A stretch of 64,000 nt of DNA from Rhodococcus jostii NBRC 16295 (GTDB taxonomy: Bacteria; Actinomycetota; Actinomycetes; Mycobacteriales; Mycobacteriaceae): positions 1-64,000 of the forward strand of contig NZ_BCWY01000002.1 of NCBI RefSeq assembly GCF_001894825.1. The letters run 5' to 3'. The notes under the pieces were generated by a model that saw only the letters and a list, made by a program, of their open reading frames with translations, had not been told where the DNA came from and searched no databases. A program made the position numbers and the translations under genes. Positions 9,335-17,488 of this stretch are shown in pieces; the stretch's first letter is position 1; each line of letters starts with the position of its first letter.

Positions 9335-9394
9335 TGCGCGTTGTGCGCAAGTCTCGCGTCCATCTTGCGCATCTCAAGCAACTTTGAGTAGAGT
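9335..9394. promoter_or_regulatory. Divergent promoter with probable DeoR-type operator
   Basis: The 15-base imperfect palindrome TGCGCGTTGTGCGCA (9335-9349) is followed by an inverted pair TGCGCAAG (9344-9351) and CTTGCGCA (9364-9371). The latter overlaps a plausible plus-strand promoter: -35 TTGCGC at 9366-9371, a 17-base spacer and -10 TAGAGT at 9389-9394. The palindrome is nearly identical to one in front of the kinase/PdxA2 gene at 13041. It lies between the two divergent arms of the transporter/catabolic cluster. The DeoR protein at 15351 is the obvious candidate to bind it. Confidence 0.6.
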
Positions 9395-9488
9395 TCGGAT
9401 GTGCCGGCGATCACATCGCGTGGTGGTCAACCATCTCGCGCCGTGCCGGATCGCCGCGCCCCACACCCTTAGTCCCGAGAGGTCGACG

Positions 9489-11063
9489 ATGACCAATTCT
9501 CTTTTCGAACAGCGTTTTTCGAGGAGAACGCTGCTCCGGTCGGGTCTCCTCCTCGGTGCCGGACTCACGCTCGGATCCGCCGCTGGATGCGCGACACCGA
9601 CGGGAACCCCCGGACCGAGGACCGTGAGCCTTGCCCTGAACCGATCGCTCGTGAGCCTCGACAACAAGCTGAACCAGTTCGATGCCGCACTCACCGTGCA
9701 GCGCGGCGTGCGGCAGGCCCTCACCGAGATCGACCGGAACCTGCGGCCCCAGCTGGTTCTGGCCGATCGGTTCGAACTCGTCTCGCCCACCCAGTGGTAC
9801 GTGCACCTGCGGCCCGGAATCCGCTATTCGGACGGCAGCCCGGTGCAGGTGCAGGATGTTGCGACAGCGTTGCAGATGTACAGCCAGGTCGACGGGTCCT
9901 TCGTCGGCGGGTTCTTCCCCGAGTGGCCGACCGTCGACCAGATCGACGACACCAGCTTCACCCTGAACACCGAGCGTCCGGTCCCGGTGCTCGACTACCT
10001 CATGTCGAACATCCTCGTCACCCCGGCGGCCGCGAACGTTCCCGAAGAGCTGCAGTCCGGTGTGGGGACCGGACCGTACGTGGTGACGGAAAGCGACCGC
10101 GGCACCGGAAACTACACACTGGTGCGCAACGAGAAGTACTGGGGAACCCCGGCGCAGATCGAATCGGTGCGGGTCCGCTTCGTGCCGGACGAGTCGAACC
10201 GGGTCGTGACGCTGCGCAGCGGCGAGGTCGACGTGATCGACTCCATCACCCCGGACGCGGCAGACCAGCTCGCCGGACTGTCGGGCGTCTCGATCGACCG
10301 GATCGACGGAGTCCGGTTGAATCAGCTCTTCTTCAATTTCCGGAAACCGCAGGGGCACCCGTTGGCCGACGCCCGGGTGCGCCGGGCACTGACCTACGCC
10401 ATCGACGGACACGCCCTCGCCGACCAGGTGCTCCAGGGTTCCGCCACTCCCTCGCGCGGGGTCATCCCCCTCACCCTCGACGGCGCCGTCGAGACCGGCG
10501 AGTACACCTACGACCCGGCCCGGGCCCGCGGCGAACTCGACGCCCTCGGGGTACGCGACCTCGAGCTGAAGATCATCTGGGAGACCGGCGAATTCGCCGC
10601 CGACACCGACATCATGGAGTCGGTGCTGCAGATGCTGTCCGCGGTCGGCGTGCGGACCAGCCTGCAGCAGTTCGAACCCGGCGGCGACATCTCGCAGTGG
10701 CGTCAGGGCAAGGCCGGTGACTGGGACGTGCTGGGCAACGGCTTCCCGAGCCCGACGGGTCTGGCACTCACCATCATGCAGGGCATGTACGCCGGCACCG
10801 CGGAGAAGGAAGCGACCCGGGACACCTACCACGGGTACATCTTTCCCGAGATCACCCGAATCATCACCCAGGCCTCGGAGGAGGCCGACGCCACCCGGCG
10901 TGCCGAACTCCTCGCGGACGCGCAACGTCAGATCTGGGACACGTGCCCGTGCCTGTGGTCGTTCGTCCCGAAAGCCGTTCTCGCGCGGCGCTCGCGGATC
11001 GACGGCGTCGGGCTGCGCCCCACCAACTCCTACGACCTGAGCGTCGCGGCCCTGCACACCTAG
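9489..11063 (+). CDS. Tat-exported solute-binding lipoprotein (SBP family 5)
   Basis: This is a protein of 524 residues and the extracytoplasmic receptor of the Dpp-type importer encoded divergently. The N-terminus carries a twin-arginine motif SRRTLLRSG (Arg12-Arg13), a hydrophobic core and a lipobox GSAAGC with the lipidated Cys34. It should therefore fold in the cytoplasm, cross by Tat and be anchored in the membrane. SBP_bac_5 landmarks include the YSDGSPVQVQDVATAL segment, VGTGPYVV, and RVRRALTYAIDGHALADQVLQG. The ATG at 9489 is preceded by GAGAGG; upstream in-frame sequence is promoter DNA. The cognate ligand is unknown but presumably is degraded by the neighbouring enzymes. Confidence 0.92.
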   Translation: MTNSLFEQRFSRRTLLRSGLLLGAGLTLGSAAGCATPTGTPGPRTVSLALNRSLVSLDNKLNQFDAALTVQRGVRQALTEIDRNLRPQLVLADRFELVSPTQWYVHLRPGIRYSDGSPVQVQDVATALQMYSQVDGSFVGGFFPEWPTVDQIDDTSFTLNTERPVPVLDYLMSNILVTPAAANVPEELQSGVGTGPYVVTESDRGTGNYTLVRNEKYWGTPAQIESVRVRFVPDESNRVVTLRSGEVDVIDSITPDAADQLAGLSGVSIDRIDGVRLNQLFFNFRKPQGHPLADARVRRALTYAIDGHALADQVLQGSATPSRGVIPLTLDGAVETGEYTYDPARARGELDALGVRDLELKIIWETGEFAADTDIMESVLQMLSAVGVRTSLQQFEPGGDISQWRQGKAGDWDVLGNGFPSPTGLALTIMQGMYAGTAEKEATRDTYHGYIFPEITRIITQASEEADATRRAELLADAQRQIWDTCPCLWSFVPKAVLARRSRIDGVGLRPTNSYDLSVAALHT

Positions 11064-11118
11064 ACGTGGCCACCGCACCGACAGCTCGTCCCATCCTCTC
11101 GACGCACAGGAGACGCAG

Positions 11119-12348
11119 ATGACCACACCGAGTCCCGCAACCGATACCCGAGCCGCCGACGGCGTCGTTCGTCCCGCCGTCGAGGCGGGCCGCCGCGACG
11201 CGCTGCTCCCCGCACCTCAGGTGCAGAATCACGCGGCCAATCTGACGGTTTTCCCGGACGGTTCCCTCGGCTGTGTGTGGTTCGCCGGCACCCAGGAGGG
11301 TGTGCCGGACATCAGCGTCTGGTTCTCCCGGCTCGAACCGGGCACGGATACCTGGTCGGAGCCCGTTCAGCTGTCCCACGATTCGACGCGGTCGGAGCAG
11401 AATCCCGTTCTCCACGTAGCCGACACGGGAACGGTGTGGTTGTTGTGGACGTCCCAGCACGCCGGCAACCAGGACACGGCACGGGTCATGCGGCGCATCT
11501 CCGCCGACGGCGGCCGCACGTGGGGTGAGGCGCACACGCTGCTGCCGGAAACCGAGGCCGGGGGCGTGTTCGTGCGCCAACCGGTGATCACACTCCCCAC
11601 CGGACGGCTCCTGCTCCCAGTGTTCCACTGCGTCCGCATCGAGGGCCGCAAGTGGGTGGGCGATCGTGACTACAGCAGTGTGATGCTCTCCGACGACGAC
11701 GGCGACTCCTGGCGGGAAGTGGTCGTGCCCGGCAGCGTCGGCTGCGTGCACATGAACATCGGCCGCCTCGCCGACGGCACGCTCGTGGCCCTCTACCGCA
11801 GCCGCTGGGCCGACTCGATCTACCGCAGCACCTCCACCGACGACGGCGACACCTGGACCGAGCCGGAGGCCACGGAGCTTCCCAACAACAATTCGTCCAT
11901 CCAGTTCGTCGTGCTGCCGGACGACCGCCTCGCTCTGGTGTTCAACGAGTCCAGCGCCGCCGACGCCACCGCGCGGCGGACGTCGCTCTACGACGAGATC
12001 GACGACGACGGACTCGCCGACGCGGTACCCGCAGCGGCGGAGGCGGAACCGGAGCCCCTCGACGACGGCGACAGTCGCAGCGCGTTCTGGGGTGCGCCCC
12101 GGGCGCCGATGACGCTGGCGATGTCCGAGGACGGCGGCAGGACGTGGCCGCTTCGCCGGGACATCGAGACCGGGGACGGCTACTGCCTGTCCAACAACTC
12201 CCGCGACGGCCTGAATCGCGAGTACTCGTACCCCAGCATCACCACCGGGAACGACGGTCGCCTGCACGTGGCGTTCACCCGGTTCCGTCAGGCAATCGAA
12301 TACGTCGAACTCGAGGCGGGCTGGATTGCCGACGGGAGCCGGTCGTGA
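11119..12348 (+). CDS. Asp-box (BNR) sialidase-like beta-propeller protein
   Basis: This is a protein of 409 residues with four Asp-box repeats of the form S-x-D-x-G-x-x-W: SADGGRTW, SDDDGDSW, STDDGDTW and SEDGGRTW. This is the hallmark of six-bladed sialidase-like propellers. It has no signal peptide, so it is probably cytoplasmic and would act on the imported compound. Family members annotated as exo-alpha-sialidase often lack proven sialidase activity; hydrolysis or another reaction on a glycoside or sugar acid is possible. AGGAG lies eight bases before the ATG. Its stop overlaps the next gene's GTG (GTGA). The segment about 285-320 is an acidic low-complexity insert between blades. Confidence 0.85.
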   Translation: MTTPSPATDTRAADGVVRPAVEAGRRDALLPAPQVQNHAANLTVFPDGSLGCVWFAGTQEGVPDISVWFSRLEPGTDTWSEPVQLSHDSTRSEQNPVLHVADTGTVWLLWTSQHAGNQDTARVMRRISADGGRTWGEAHTLLPETEAGGVFVRQPVITLPTGRLLLPVFHCVRIEGRKWVGDRDYSSVMLSDDDGDSWREVVVPGSVGCVHMNIGRLADGTLVALYRSRWADSIYRSTSTDDGDTWTEPEATELPNNNSSIQFVVLPDDRLALVFNESSAADATARRTSLYDEIDDDGLADAVPAAAEAEPEPLDDGDSRSAFWGAPRAPMTLAMSEDGGRTWPLRRDIETGDGYCLSNNSRDGLNREYSYPSITTGNDGRLHVAFTRFRQAIEYVELEAGWIADGSRS

Positions 12349-13034
12349 CACCGAGCGAATCGAAGCGGGCGCTGGTGACCGGGGTCAGTTCCGGCATCGG
12401 CGCCGCCACCGCGCGTCGGCTTCTGGACGACGGATGGTCGGTCACCGGATTCAGCCGGCGCGACCCCGGCATCGAACACGACCGATTCGACTGGGTGGCC
12501 GTCGATCTCGGCAACCTCGACGTGGTGGCCGAGCAGGCGACGGCGGTCGGTGCGGTGGACGCCGTCGTGCATGCCGCCGGTCTGCAGTCCTCCGCGCCGC
12601 TGGGGAAACTGCGGGTGGAGGACGGCCTGGAGATGTGGCGGATTCACGTCGCAGCCGCGGAGGTGCTCGTCAATGCGCTCGCGCCGTCGATACGCAACGG
12701 CGGCCGGGTGGTCCTGGTCGGGAGCCGCACGATGTCGGGTGCGGCGGGGAAGAGTCAGTACGCCGCCACCAAGTCGGCCCTCGTGGGGATGTCGCGTTCC
12801 TGGGCGGCCGAGTTGGTGGACCGGGCGATCACGGTCAACGTGGTCGCCCCGGGTCCGACGGACACCCCGATGCTGAACGATCCGGCACGCACGTCGACGC
12901 CGCCGAAGGTTCCGCCGCTCGGTCGTTTCATCGCACCGGACGAGGTGGCAGGCCTGATCGGCTTCCTCGTCGGACCGCACGGCGGGAGCATCACGGGTCA
13001 GGCGATCGTGCAGTGTGCGGGGGCTTCCCTGTGA
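12345..13034 (+). CDS. Short-chain dehydrogenase/reductase (SDR)
   Basis: This is a protein of 229 residues with the classical SDR pattern: cofactor motif TGVSSGIG at 12-19, HAAG near 76-79, and catalytic Tyr139-x-x-x-Lys143 (YAATK). It also has the PG motif PGPTDTP and a C-terminal GSITGQ. The start is a GTG at 12345 that overlaps the upstream stop in a GTGA junction, so it is translationally coupled to the Asp-box protein. A longer frame reading back into that gene is rejected. It probably oxidises a hydroxyl of the compound released or modified by its neighbour; NAD(H) or NADP(H) preference cannot be judged safely. Confidence 0.9.
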   Translation: MTPSESKRALVTGVSSGIGAATARRLLDDGWSVTGFSRRDPGIEHDRFDWVAVDLGNLDVVAEQATAVGAVDAVVHAAGLQSSAPLGKLRVEDGLEMWRIHVAAAEVLVNALAPSIRNGGRVVLVGSRTMSGAAGKSQYAATKSALVGMSRSWAAELVDRAITVNVVAPGPTDTPMLNDPARTSTPPKVPPLGRFIAPDEVAGLIGFLVGPHGGSITGQAIVQCAGASL

Positions 13035-13040
13035 ATGCGC

Positions 13041-13073
13041 TGCGCGTAACGCGCAGAACTGCTAGCATAGAAT
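13041..13073. promoter_or_regulatory. Palindromic operator and promoter of the kinase/PdxA2 gene
   Basis: TGCGCGTAACGCGCA (13041-13055) is a perfect 7+7 palindrome around one base. It agrees with the 9335 site in 13 of 15 positions (TGCGCGTnnyGCGCA). Possible -10 boxes follow at 13063-13068 (TAGCAT) and 13068-13073 (TAGAAT), which would put the -35 inside the palindrome. A repressor bound here would block RNA polymerase. The gene encoding the DeoR-type repressor is the second gene of this transcript, consistent with autoregulation. Confidence 0.62.
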
Positions 13074-13110
13074 GCACGAAACACGCAGATAATCGGGCAA
13101 AGGCGGCATC

Positions 13111-15339
13111 ATGAGACCGAAATCGATCGGATCCGTTCCGGCCGTCGCGGTCTTCGCCGACGACCTGTCCGGTGCGGCGGAAGTGGCCAGCGCCTTCCTC
13201 GACCGGAGCGCACCCGTCTCGCTCCTTCTCGGCGCCGCCGAGGCGCACGAACCGGGTGGGGTCGTCATCGCGGATCTCGACACGCGGTCGATGAGCCCGG
13301 ACGATGCGGCCCGGACGATGCGGCATGCGCTCGCCGGCATTCCGTCCGGCATCCTCGTGGTGAAGAAGATCGACTCGCTCCTGCGCGGCAACATCGGCGC
13401 CGAGGTGGGAATCCTCGCCGACGGCGGTCCGGTGGTCGTCGCGGCCGGTCTGCCCGCACTCGACCGGACCGTGCGCGGCGGCGTCGTGCACATCGGTGCG
13501 ACACCGCTTCACGCAGCCGGGGCCTGGTCGGCCGAATCCACGACGCCGCCGGAGTCGATCGCCGCGCTCTTTCCTGGCCGTCCCACCCGGTGCGTGCACC
13601 GCGGACCCGGTGTCGAACAGGCGCTGGCCCGCGCGGCGTCCGACGGCGCCATCGCGATCTGCGACGTCGAGACCGATGCGGACCTCGACTCGATCGTCCT
13701 GGCCTGCCGCGCACTTCCCGGAGTGCGACTGGTCGGGACGTCGGCGCTCGCCGCCGCCGTGGCGCGCACACTGCCCCGTCGCGACGTACCCGCTCCTGCG
13801 ATCACCCACCCGGAATCCGTGCTGACCGTCGTCGGGACAGCGGAACCCGTTGCCGTGCACCAGGTGACGTCTCTCGTCGCCGACGGCGCCCGGCACGTGC
13901 CCGTCGACGCCCGCACGCTTCTCCTCGGCGATGTGGACACCGCACCCCTGCGTCGCGCGCTCGACACCGGTCACGCCGTCGTGACGGTGGCCGGAGAGGT
14001 GGACCCGTCGAATGCGCGGACGGTGTCGGCAGCGCTCGGCCGACTGGTCGCCGTCCTGCAGAACGACCGCAGATCCGATCTCGTGCTGACAGGCGGGGAG
14101 ACGGCGCGGGCCGTCGTCGACGCATTGGGCATCACGTCGCTGCGGCCGATCCACGAAGTGCACCACGGCGCCGTCGCCTCCGTCGCCTCCGACGGACGGC
14201 GGGTCGTCACGAGACCCGGCAGCTTCGGCGACACCACCAGCCTCTCCGCGATCGCGGCCTACCTGCGCGGCGATCAGCCGCCCACCCACACTCCCACACA
14301 GCGAGGACCCCACATGACAGCGTCAACCGATACCGCGAACCTTCCCGCCGTCGCCGTCACCATGGGCGACGGCGCCGGAATCGGCCCCGAGGTGATCGTC
14401 CCCGCCCTGCTGGACGAGGCCACTCGATCCTGGTGCAACCCCGTCGTTATCGGCGACGCCAAGCGGCTGCGGCTCGCGGCGAACGTCCTCGGCATCGACG
14501 CCGACATCGTGACCGTCGAGTCGGTCGCGGACGCGCAGTCGGTGCCCGGACGCGTCAACGTGATCGATCTCGACCTCCTTCCCGACGACCTGCCGTGGGG
14601 CGAACTGTCGCCGGTCGCCGGTCACGCCGCATACGAGTACATCCGCGTCGCCAGCGAACTGGCCGTCCGCGGAGAGGTGCAGGCCATCTGCACCGCCCCG
14701 CTCAACAAGGAGGCGCTGCACGCCGCCGGCCACATCTTCCCCGGGCACACCGAACTCCTCGCGCATCTCACCGGCACCGAGGAAGTGTCCATGATGCTGT
14801 CGACGCCGAAGCTCAAGGTGATCCACGTGACCACCCACATCGGCCTCCTCGACGCCGTCGCCAAGATCGAACCCGGACTCGTCGAACGCACCATCCGACG
14901 TGGACACGAGGCGCTGGTGCGCTCCGGGATCGCGGAACCGAAGATCGGGGTGTGCGGCATCAACCCACACGCCGGCGAGCACGGACTGTTCGGCTACGGC
15001 GAGGAAGAGCAGAAGATCATTCCCGCGGTCGAGGTGCTGAAGGCGGACGGCATCGACGTCCACGGCCCGTTGCCGGCGGACACGGCGTTCTTCCTCGCGG
15101 GACGCGGCGACTACGACCTCATCGTCGCGATGTATCACGACCAGGGCCACGGGCCGGTAAAGGTCCTCGGCATCGAGGCCGGCGTCAACATCACGGTGGG
15201 GTTGCCCGTCATCCGGACGTCCGTCGACCACGGCACCGCCTTCGACATCGCGGGCAAGGGTATTGCGGAGGCCGGTAGTATGGTCGAAGCTCTTCGTCAG
15301 GCTGCCGAATTGGCAACCAGCACAGCGGTTGTGAAGTAG
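13111..15339 (+). CDS. DUF1537 four-carbon acid sugar kinase fused to PdxA2-type dehydrogenase
   Basis: One reading frame of 742 residues contains two enzymes. Residues 1 to about 390 match DUF1537 kinases (FADDLSGAAEVA, KKIDSLLRGN, TGGETARAV), which phosphorylate tetronates such as D-threonate. Residues 402-742 match PdxA-type dehydrogenases, including the metal-binding histidines His576 (TTHIG), His620 (NPHAGE) and His676 (MYHDQGH). In the known D-threonate route PdxA2 oxidises and decarboxylates the 4-phosphate to dihydroxyacetone phosphate. The two domains are joined by a Pro/Thr-rich linker; an in-frame ATG at 14314, preceded by GAGGA, could also start a separate PdxA2. These enzymes are usually separate adjacent genes, so either a true fusion or a lost stop codon is possible. 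Confidence 0.9.
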   Translation: MRPKSIGSVPAVAVFADDLSGAAEVASAFLDRSAPVSLLLGAAEAHEPGGVVIADLDTRSMSPDDAARTMRHALAGIPSGILVVKKIDSLLRGNIGAEVGILADGGPVVVAAGLPALDRTVRGGVVHIGATPLHAAGAWSAESTTPPESIAALFPGRPTRCVHRGPGVEQALARAASDGAIAICDVETDADLDSIVLACRALPGVRLVGTSALAAAVARTLPRRDVPAPAITHPESVLTVVGTAEPVAVHQVTSLVADGARHVPVDARTLLLGDVDTAPLRRALDTGHAVVTVAGEVDPSNARTVSAALGRLVAVLQNDRRSDLVLTGGETARAVVDALGITSLRPIHEVHHGAVASVASDGRRVVTRPGSFGDTTSLSAIAAYLRGDQPPTHTPTQRGPHMTASTDTANLPAVAVTMGDGAGIGPEVIVPALLDEATRSWCNPVVIGDAKRLRLAANVLGIDADIVTVESVADAQSVPGRVNVIDLDLLPDDLPWGELSPVAGHAAYEYIRVASELAVRGEVQAICTAPLNKEALHAAGHIFPGHTELLAHLTGTEEVSMMLSTPKLKVIHVTTHIGLLDAVAKIEPGLVERTIRRGHEALVRSGIAEPKIGVCGINPHAGEHGLFGYGEEEQKIIPAVEVLKADGIDVHGPLPADTAFFLAGRGDYDLIVAMYHDQGHGPVKVLGIEAGVNITVGLPVIRTSVDHGTAFDIAGKGIAEAGSMVEALRQAAELATSTAVVK

Positions 15340-15350
15340 GGGGACGAAAC

Positions 15351-16118
15351 ATGGCGGTTCGTGAGTCGGACGCACGCCGATCCGAGATCGTGCGACTGGC
15401 CCGGTCGAGCGGGTTGGCCAGTGTCGACGACCTGTCGGCGCAGTTCGGCGTCACGGCCTCCACCATCCGGCGCGACCTGAGCCAGCTCACGTCCCAGGGT
15501 CTGATCGCCCGAACCTACGGCGGTGCGATTGCGCTCGACCCCCAGCAGGAGTCGTCACTCCGCCAGCGTGCGCTCGAAGGATTCGACGCGAAGCGGGCGA
15601 TCGCGGAATGGGCCGCGAACCAGGTGCGTCCGGGCGAGACGATCCTTCTCGACGCCGGCACCACTGTGGGGGCGATGGGGGAGTTCCTGCGCGAGATCGA
15701 GGACGTCACCGTCATCGCGGCCGGCCTCACCGCCCTCGAATCGCTCGCCGACGCAGACTCCGTGCGCGTCGAGTGCATCGGCGGCACCCTCCGCCACCTC
15801 AGCCAGGGGTTCGTCGGCCCGCTGGCCGAGGCCACACTGCAGCGCGTCACGTTCGACCGCGCGTTTCTCGGTGCCGACGCCGTCACCGCGGATCTGGGCA
15901 TCTGCGAGGCCGAACTGGAACAGACCCGCCTCAAGGAGATCATGATCGAACGCGCCGACGAGGTGTACGTGCTGGCGCACGCGGCCAAACTCGGGCGGCG
16001 TCCGTTCCACGCGTGGGCGCCAATTCCGCCGGGAACGACGATCGTCACCGACAACTCGGCCGTCCCCGGAGAGACGGCACCCTTCGAAGCCGCCGGGATG
16101 CGGGTCGTGCGGGTCTGA
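15351..16118 (+). CDS. DeoR/GlpR-family transcriptional repressor
   Basis: This is a protein of 255 residues with an N-terminal winged helix-turn-helix (about 6-60; VDDLSAQFGVTASTIRRDL) and a C-terminal DeoR sensor domain. The latter carries ILLDAGTTVGAM, ADRAFLGADAV-like and LAHAAKLGR motifs, which bind sugar-phosphate effectors. It starts 11 bases after the kinase/PdxA2 stop and is clearly co-transcribed with it. The effector is probably a phosphorylated intermediate made by that kinase. The palindromes at 13041 and 9335 are its most likely binding sites, linking both arms of the cluster. Confidence 0.92.
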   Translation: MAVRESDARRSEIVRLARSSGLASVDDLSAQFGVTASTIRRDLSQLTSQGLIARTYGGAIALDPQQESSLRQRALEGFDAKRAIAEWAANQVRPGETILLDAGTTVGAMGEFLREIEDVTVIAAGLTALESLADADSVRVECIGGTLRHLSQGFVGPLAEATLQRVTFDRAFLGADAVTADLGICEAELEQTRLKEIMIERADEVYVLAHAAKLGRRPFHAWAPIPPGTTIVTDNSAVPGETAPFEAAGMRVVRV

Positions 16119-16135
16119 CGCAGGACGACGGGGCC

Positions 16136-16636
16136 CTACCTCTTGTCCTTCTTGGCTTGCCGTCTTGCACCGGCGGCGATGCTGGAGGCCTCGAACTTCT
16201 TGCGGCCGGACGACTTCCGGGTGGCGTCGACGCGTGCCTTGCCGGACGAGGCGACCTTGCCGTCGCTGTCGCCGAGTTCGCTGAAGGAGGGGGAGTCGCT
16301 GCGGGCGCGGGCGAGTCGTTCGTCCTTCAAGTCCCGAGCGCTGGCGCGTGCCGCCGTCGCCAACTGGCGGCTCACCCGGCTCAGTGCCGCTTCGAAGACT
16401 TCCGCCTTGTCGGAGTTGCGTACGTTGGCCGCCTTACCGGCCCCCCGCGCACCCTTGTCCTCGACCTTCGCTGCGCCTTCCTGGCGGTACAGCGTGACGT
16501 GCTTGTTGCGGGCGCGGCGAACGCGGGTGTGCAGCTTGATCAGCTTGTCCTCGTCGAGGTCGGCCATCTGCGACTTCTTGGTTTCGCGGATCAGCACGTA
16601 CTCGTCCTCGGACAGCGAGTTGAGAATCTTCTTCAT
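16136..16636 (-). CDS. Hypothetical basic, Lys/Arg/Ala-rich protein
   Basis: This is a protein of 166 residues, not recognised as a named family. The N-terminal 50 residues (MKKILNSLSEDEYVLIRET...KLIKLHTRVRRARNKHVTLYR) look helical and ordered. The rest is low complexity and strongly basic, ending RRQAKKDKR. The composition suggests binding to nucleic acid or another polyanion, perhaps with a disordered tail, but no known fold can be named. Codon use is typical for the genome and similar genes seem to occur in related actinomycetes, so it is probably real. It converges on the DeoR gene and is separated by 36 bases from the hydrogenase-maturation operon upstream, from which it may be transcribed. 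Confidence 0.7.
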   Translation of the reverse strand: MKKILNSLSEDEYVLIRETKKSQMADLDEDKLIKLHTRVRRARNKHVTLYRQEGAAKVEDKGARGAGKAANVRNSDKAEVFEAALSRVSRQLATAARASARDLKDERLARARSDSPSFSELGDSDGKVASSGKARVDATRKSSGRKKFEASSIAAGARRQAKKDKR

Positions 16637-16672
16637 GTCGGCTCCGATCCGGCCACAGGCTGTGAGGTGTAG

Positions 16673-17485
16673 TCATGGTAACTGGGAAACGTTCGCGTCG
16701 GTCCGTTTCGGCGAGGTCGAGGACACCTCCCCGGCCAGACGCTGATTGGTCTGTGCAAGTTGCCATTCCGTCTGTCTGCGTAACCTGCCGACCCGTTCCG
16801 GGTCGAGGCGGTCGCACACGAAGTCCCAGTGCACCGCGACGTGATCGCCGACCGCGAGACCGTCGACGAAAGCCCCCTCGGGCACCTGATAGTCGGCCGG
16901 GTCGTCCTGTTCCGGCCCGAGGGACAGCCGGGTTCCGTCCCAGTGCAGTCGCCGGGACCGGACGACGGCACGATCGGCGTCGATGCCGACCACCTCACCC
17001 CAGCGAATGCGGCACGAGTCGAGGACCTGCAACGGCTGCGGCATTCCGGTGCCCAGCAGCCGCGACCACGGATACACGCCGAACACGTGAAAGTTGTGGG
17101 TGGGCGATGCCTCCCCGAGCAGGTCCGCGGTGAGGTGCTTCCAGTAGTGGCCGGCCTGCGGCGCCAGCCGGGCCAGCAGTGCGGCCCCGAACTCGGCGCG
17201 GTCGATGCCGTCGGAAAGCTCGTCCGCGGTCCAGTAGGCCCGAACGACTCTCTCGTCCACAGGGTCCGGGATTCCGGCGAGCCGGGCGATCACCTCCTGG
17301 TACGGCCAGGCGCCGCTGAACTGCTTCGCCAACGCCACCACGTCCGTGTCCGGTGCGCCTCCACACGCGACGGCCTGCAGTCGCTCCGAACCGGGTGGGC
17401 CGCAGTAGCCCAGGGCGTTCGGGGCGTGCGCGTACTGCGCGAACACACGGTGCCCGGACGGCATCCTGTGTTCGCGCGACATCAC
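16673..17485 (-). CDS. Hydrogenase-associated protein, DUF6390-like
   Basis: This is a protein of 270 residues, without a recognised enzyme motif. It resembles the conserved DUF6390 proteins that I recall only from actinobacterial hydrogenase-maturation clusters. Conserved-looking segments are HRVFAQYAHAPNALGYCGPP, AFSGAWPY-like, THNFHVFGVYPWSRLL and HWDFVCDRL. The start is GTG 17485 or the adjoining ATG 17482; both follow GAGG, and the gene begins three bases after the hypD stop. Position at the end of the hyp operon suggests an accessory role in hydrogenase assembly, but the biochemical function is unknown. Confidence 0.75.
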   Translation of the reverse strand: MMSREHRMPSGHRVFAQYAHAPNALGYCGPPGSERLQAVACGGAPDTDVVALAKQFSGAWPYQEVIARLAGIPDPVDERVVRAYWTADELSDGIDRAEFGAALLARLAPQAGHYWKHLTADLLGEASPTHNFHVFGVYPWSRLLGTGMPQPLQVLDSCRIRWGEVVGIDADRAVVRSRRLHWDGTRLSLGPEQDDPADYQVPEGAFVDGLAVGDHVAVHWDFVCDRLDPERVGRLRRQTEWQLAQTNQRLAGEVSSTSPKRTDANVSQLP

Positions 17486-17488
17486 CGG

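Noticed and set aside
9270-9488. N-terminal extension of the binding protein to 597 residues
   Set aside because: It would place the Tat/lipoprotein signal internally and run through the promoter and operator; the ATG at 9489 has its own ribosome site.
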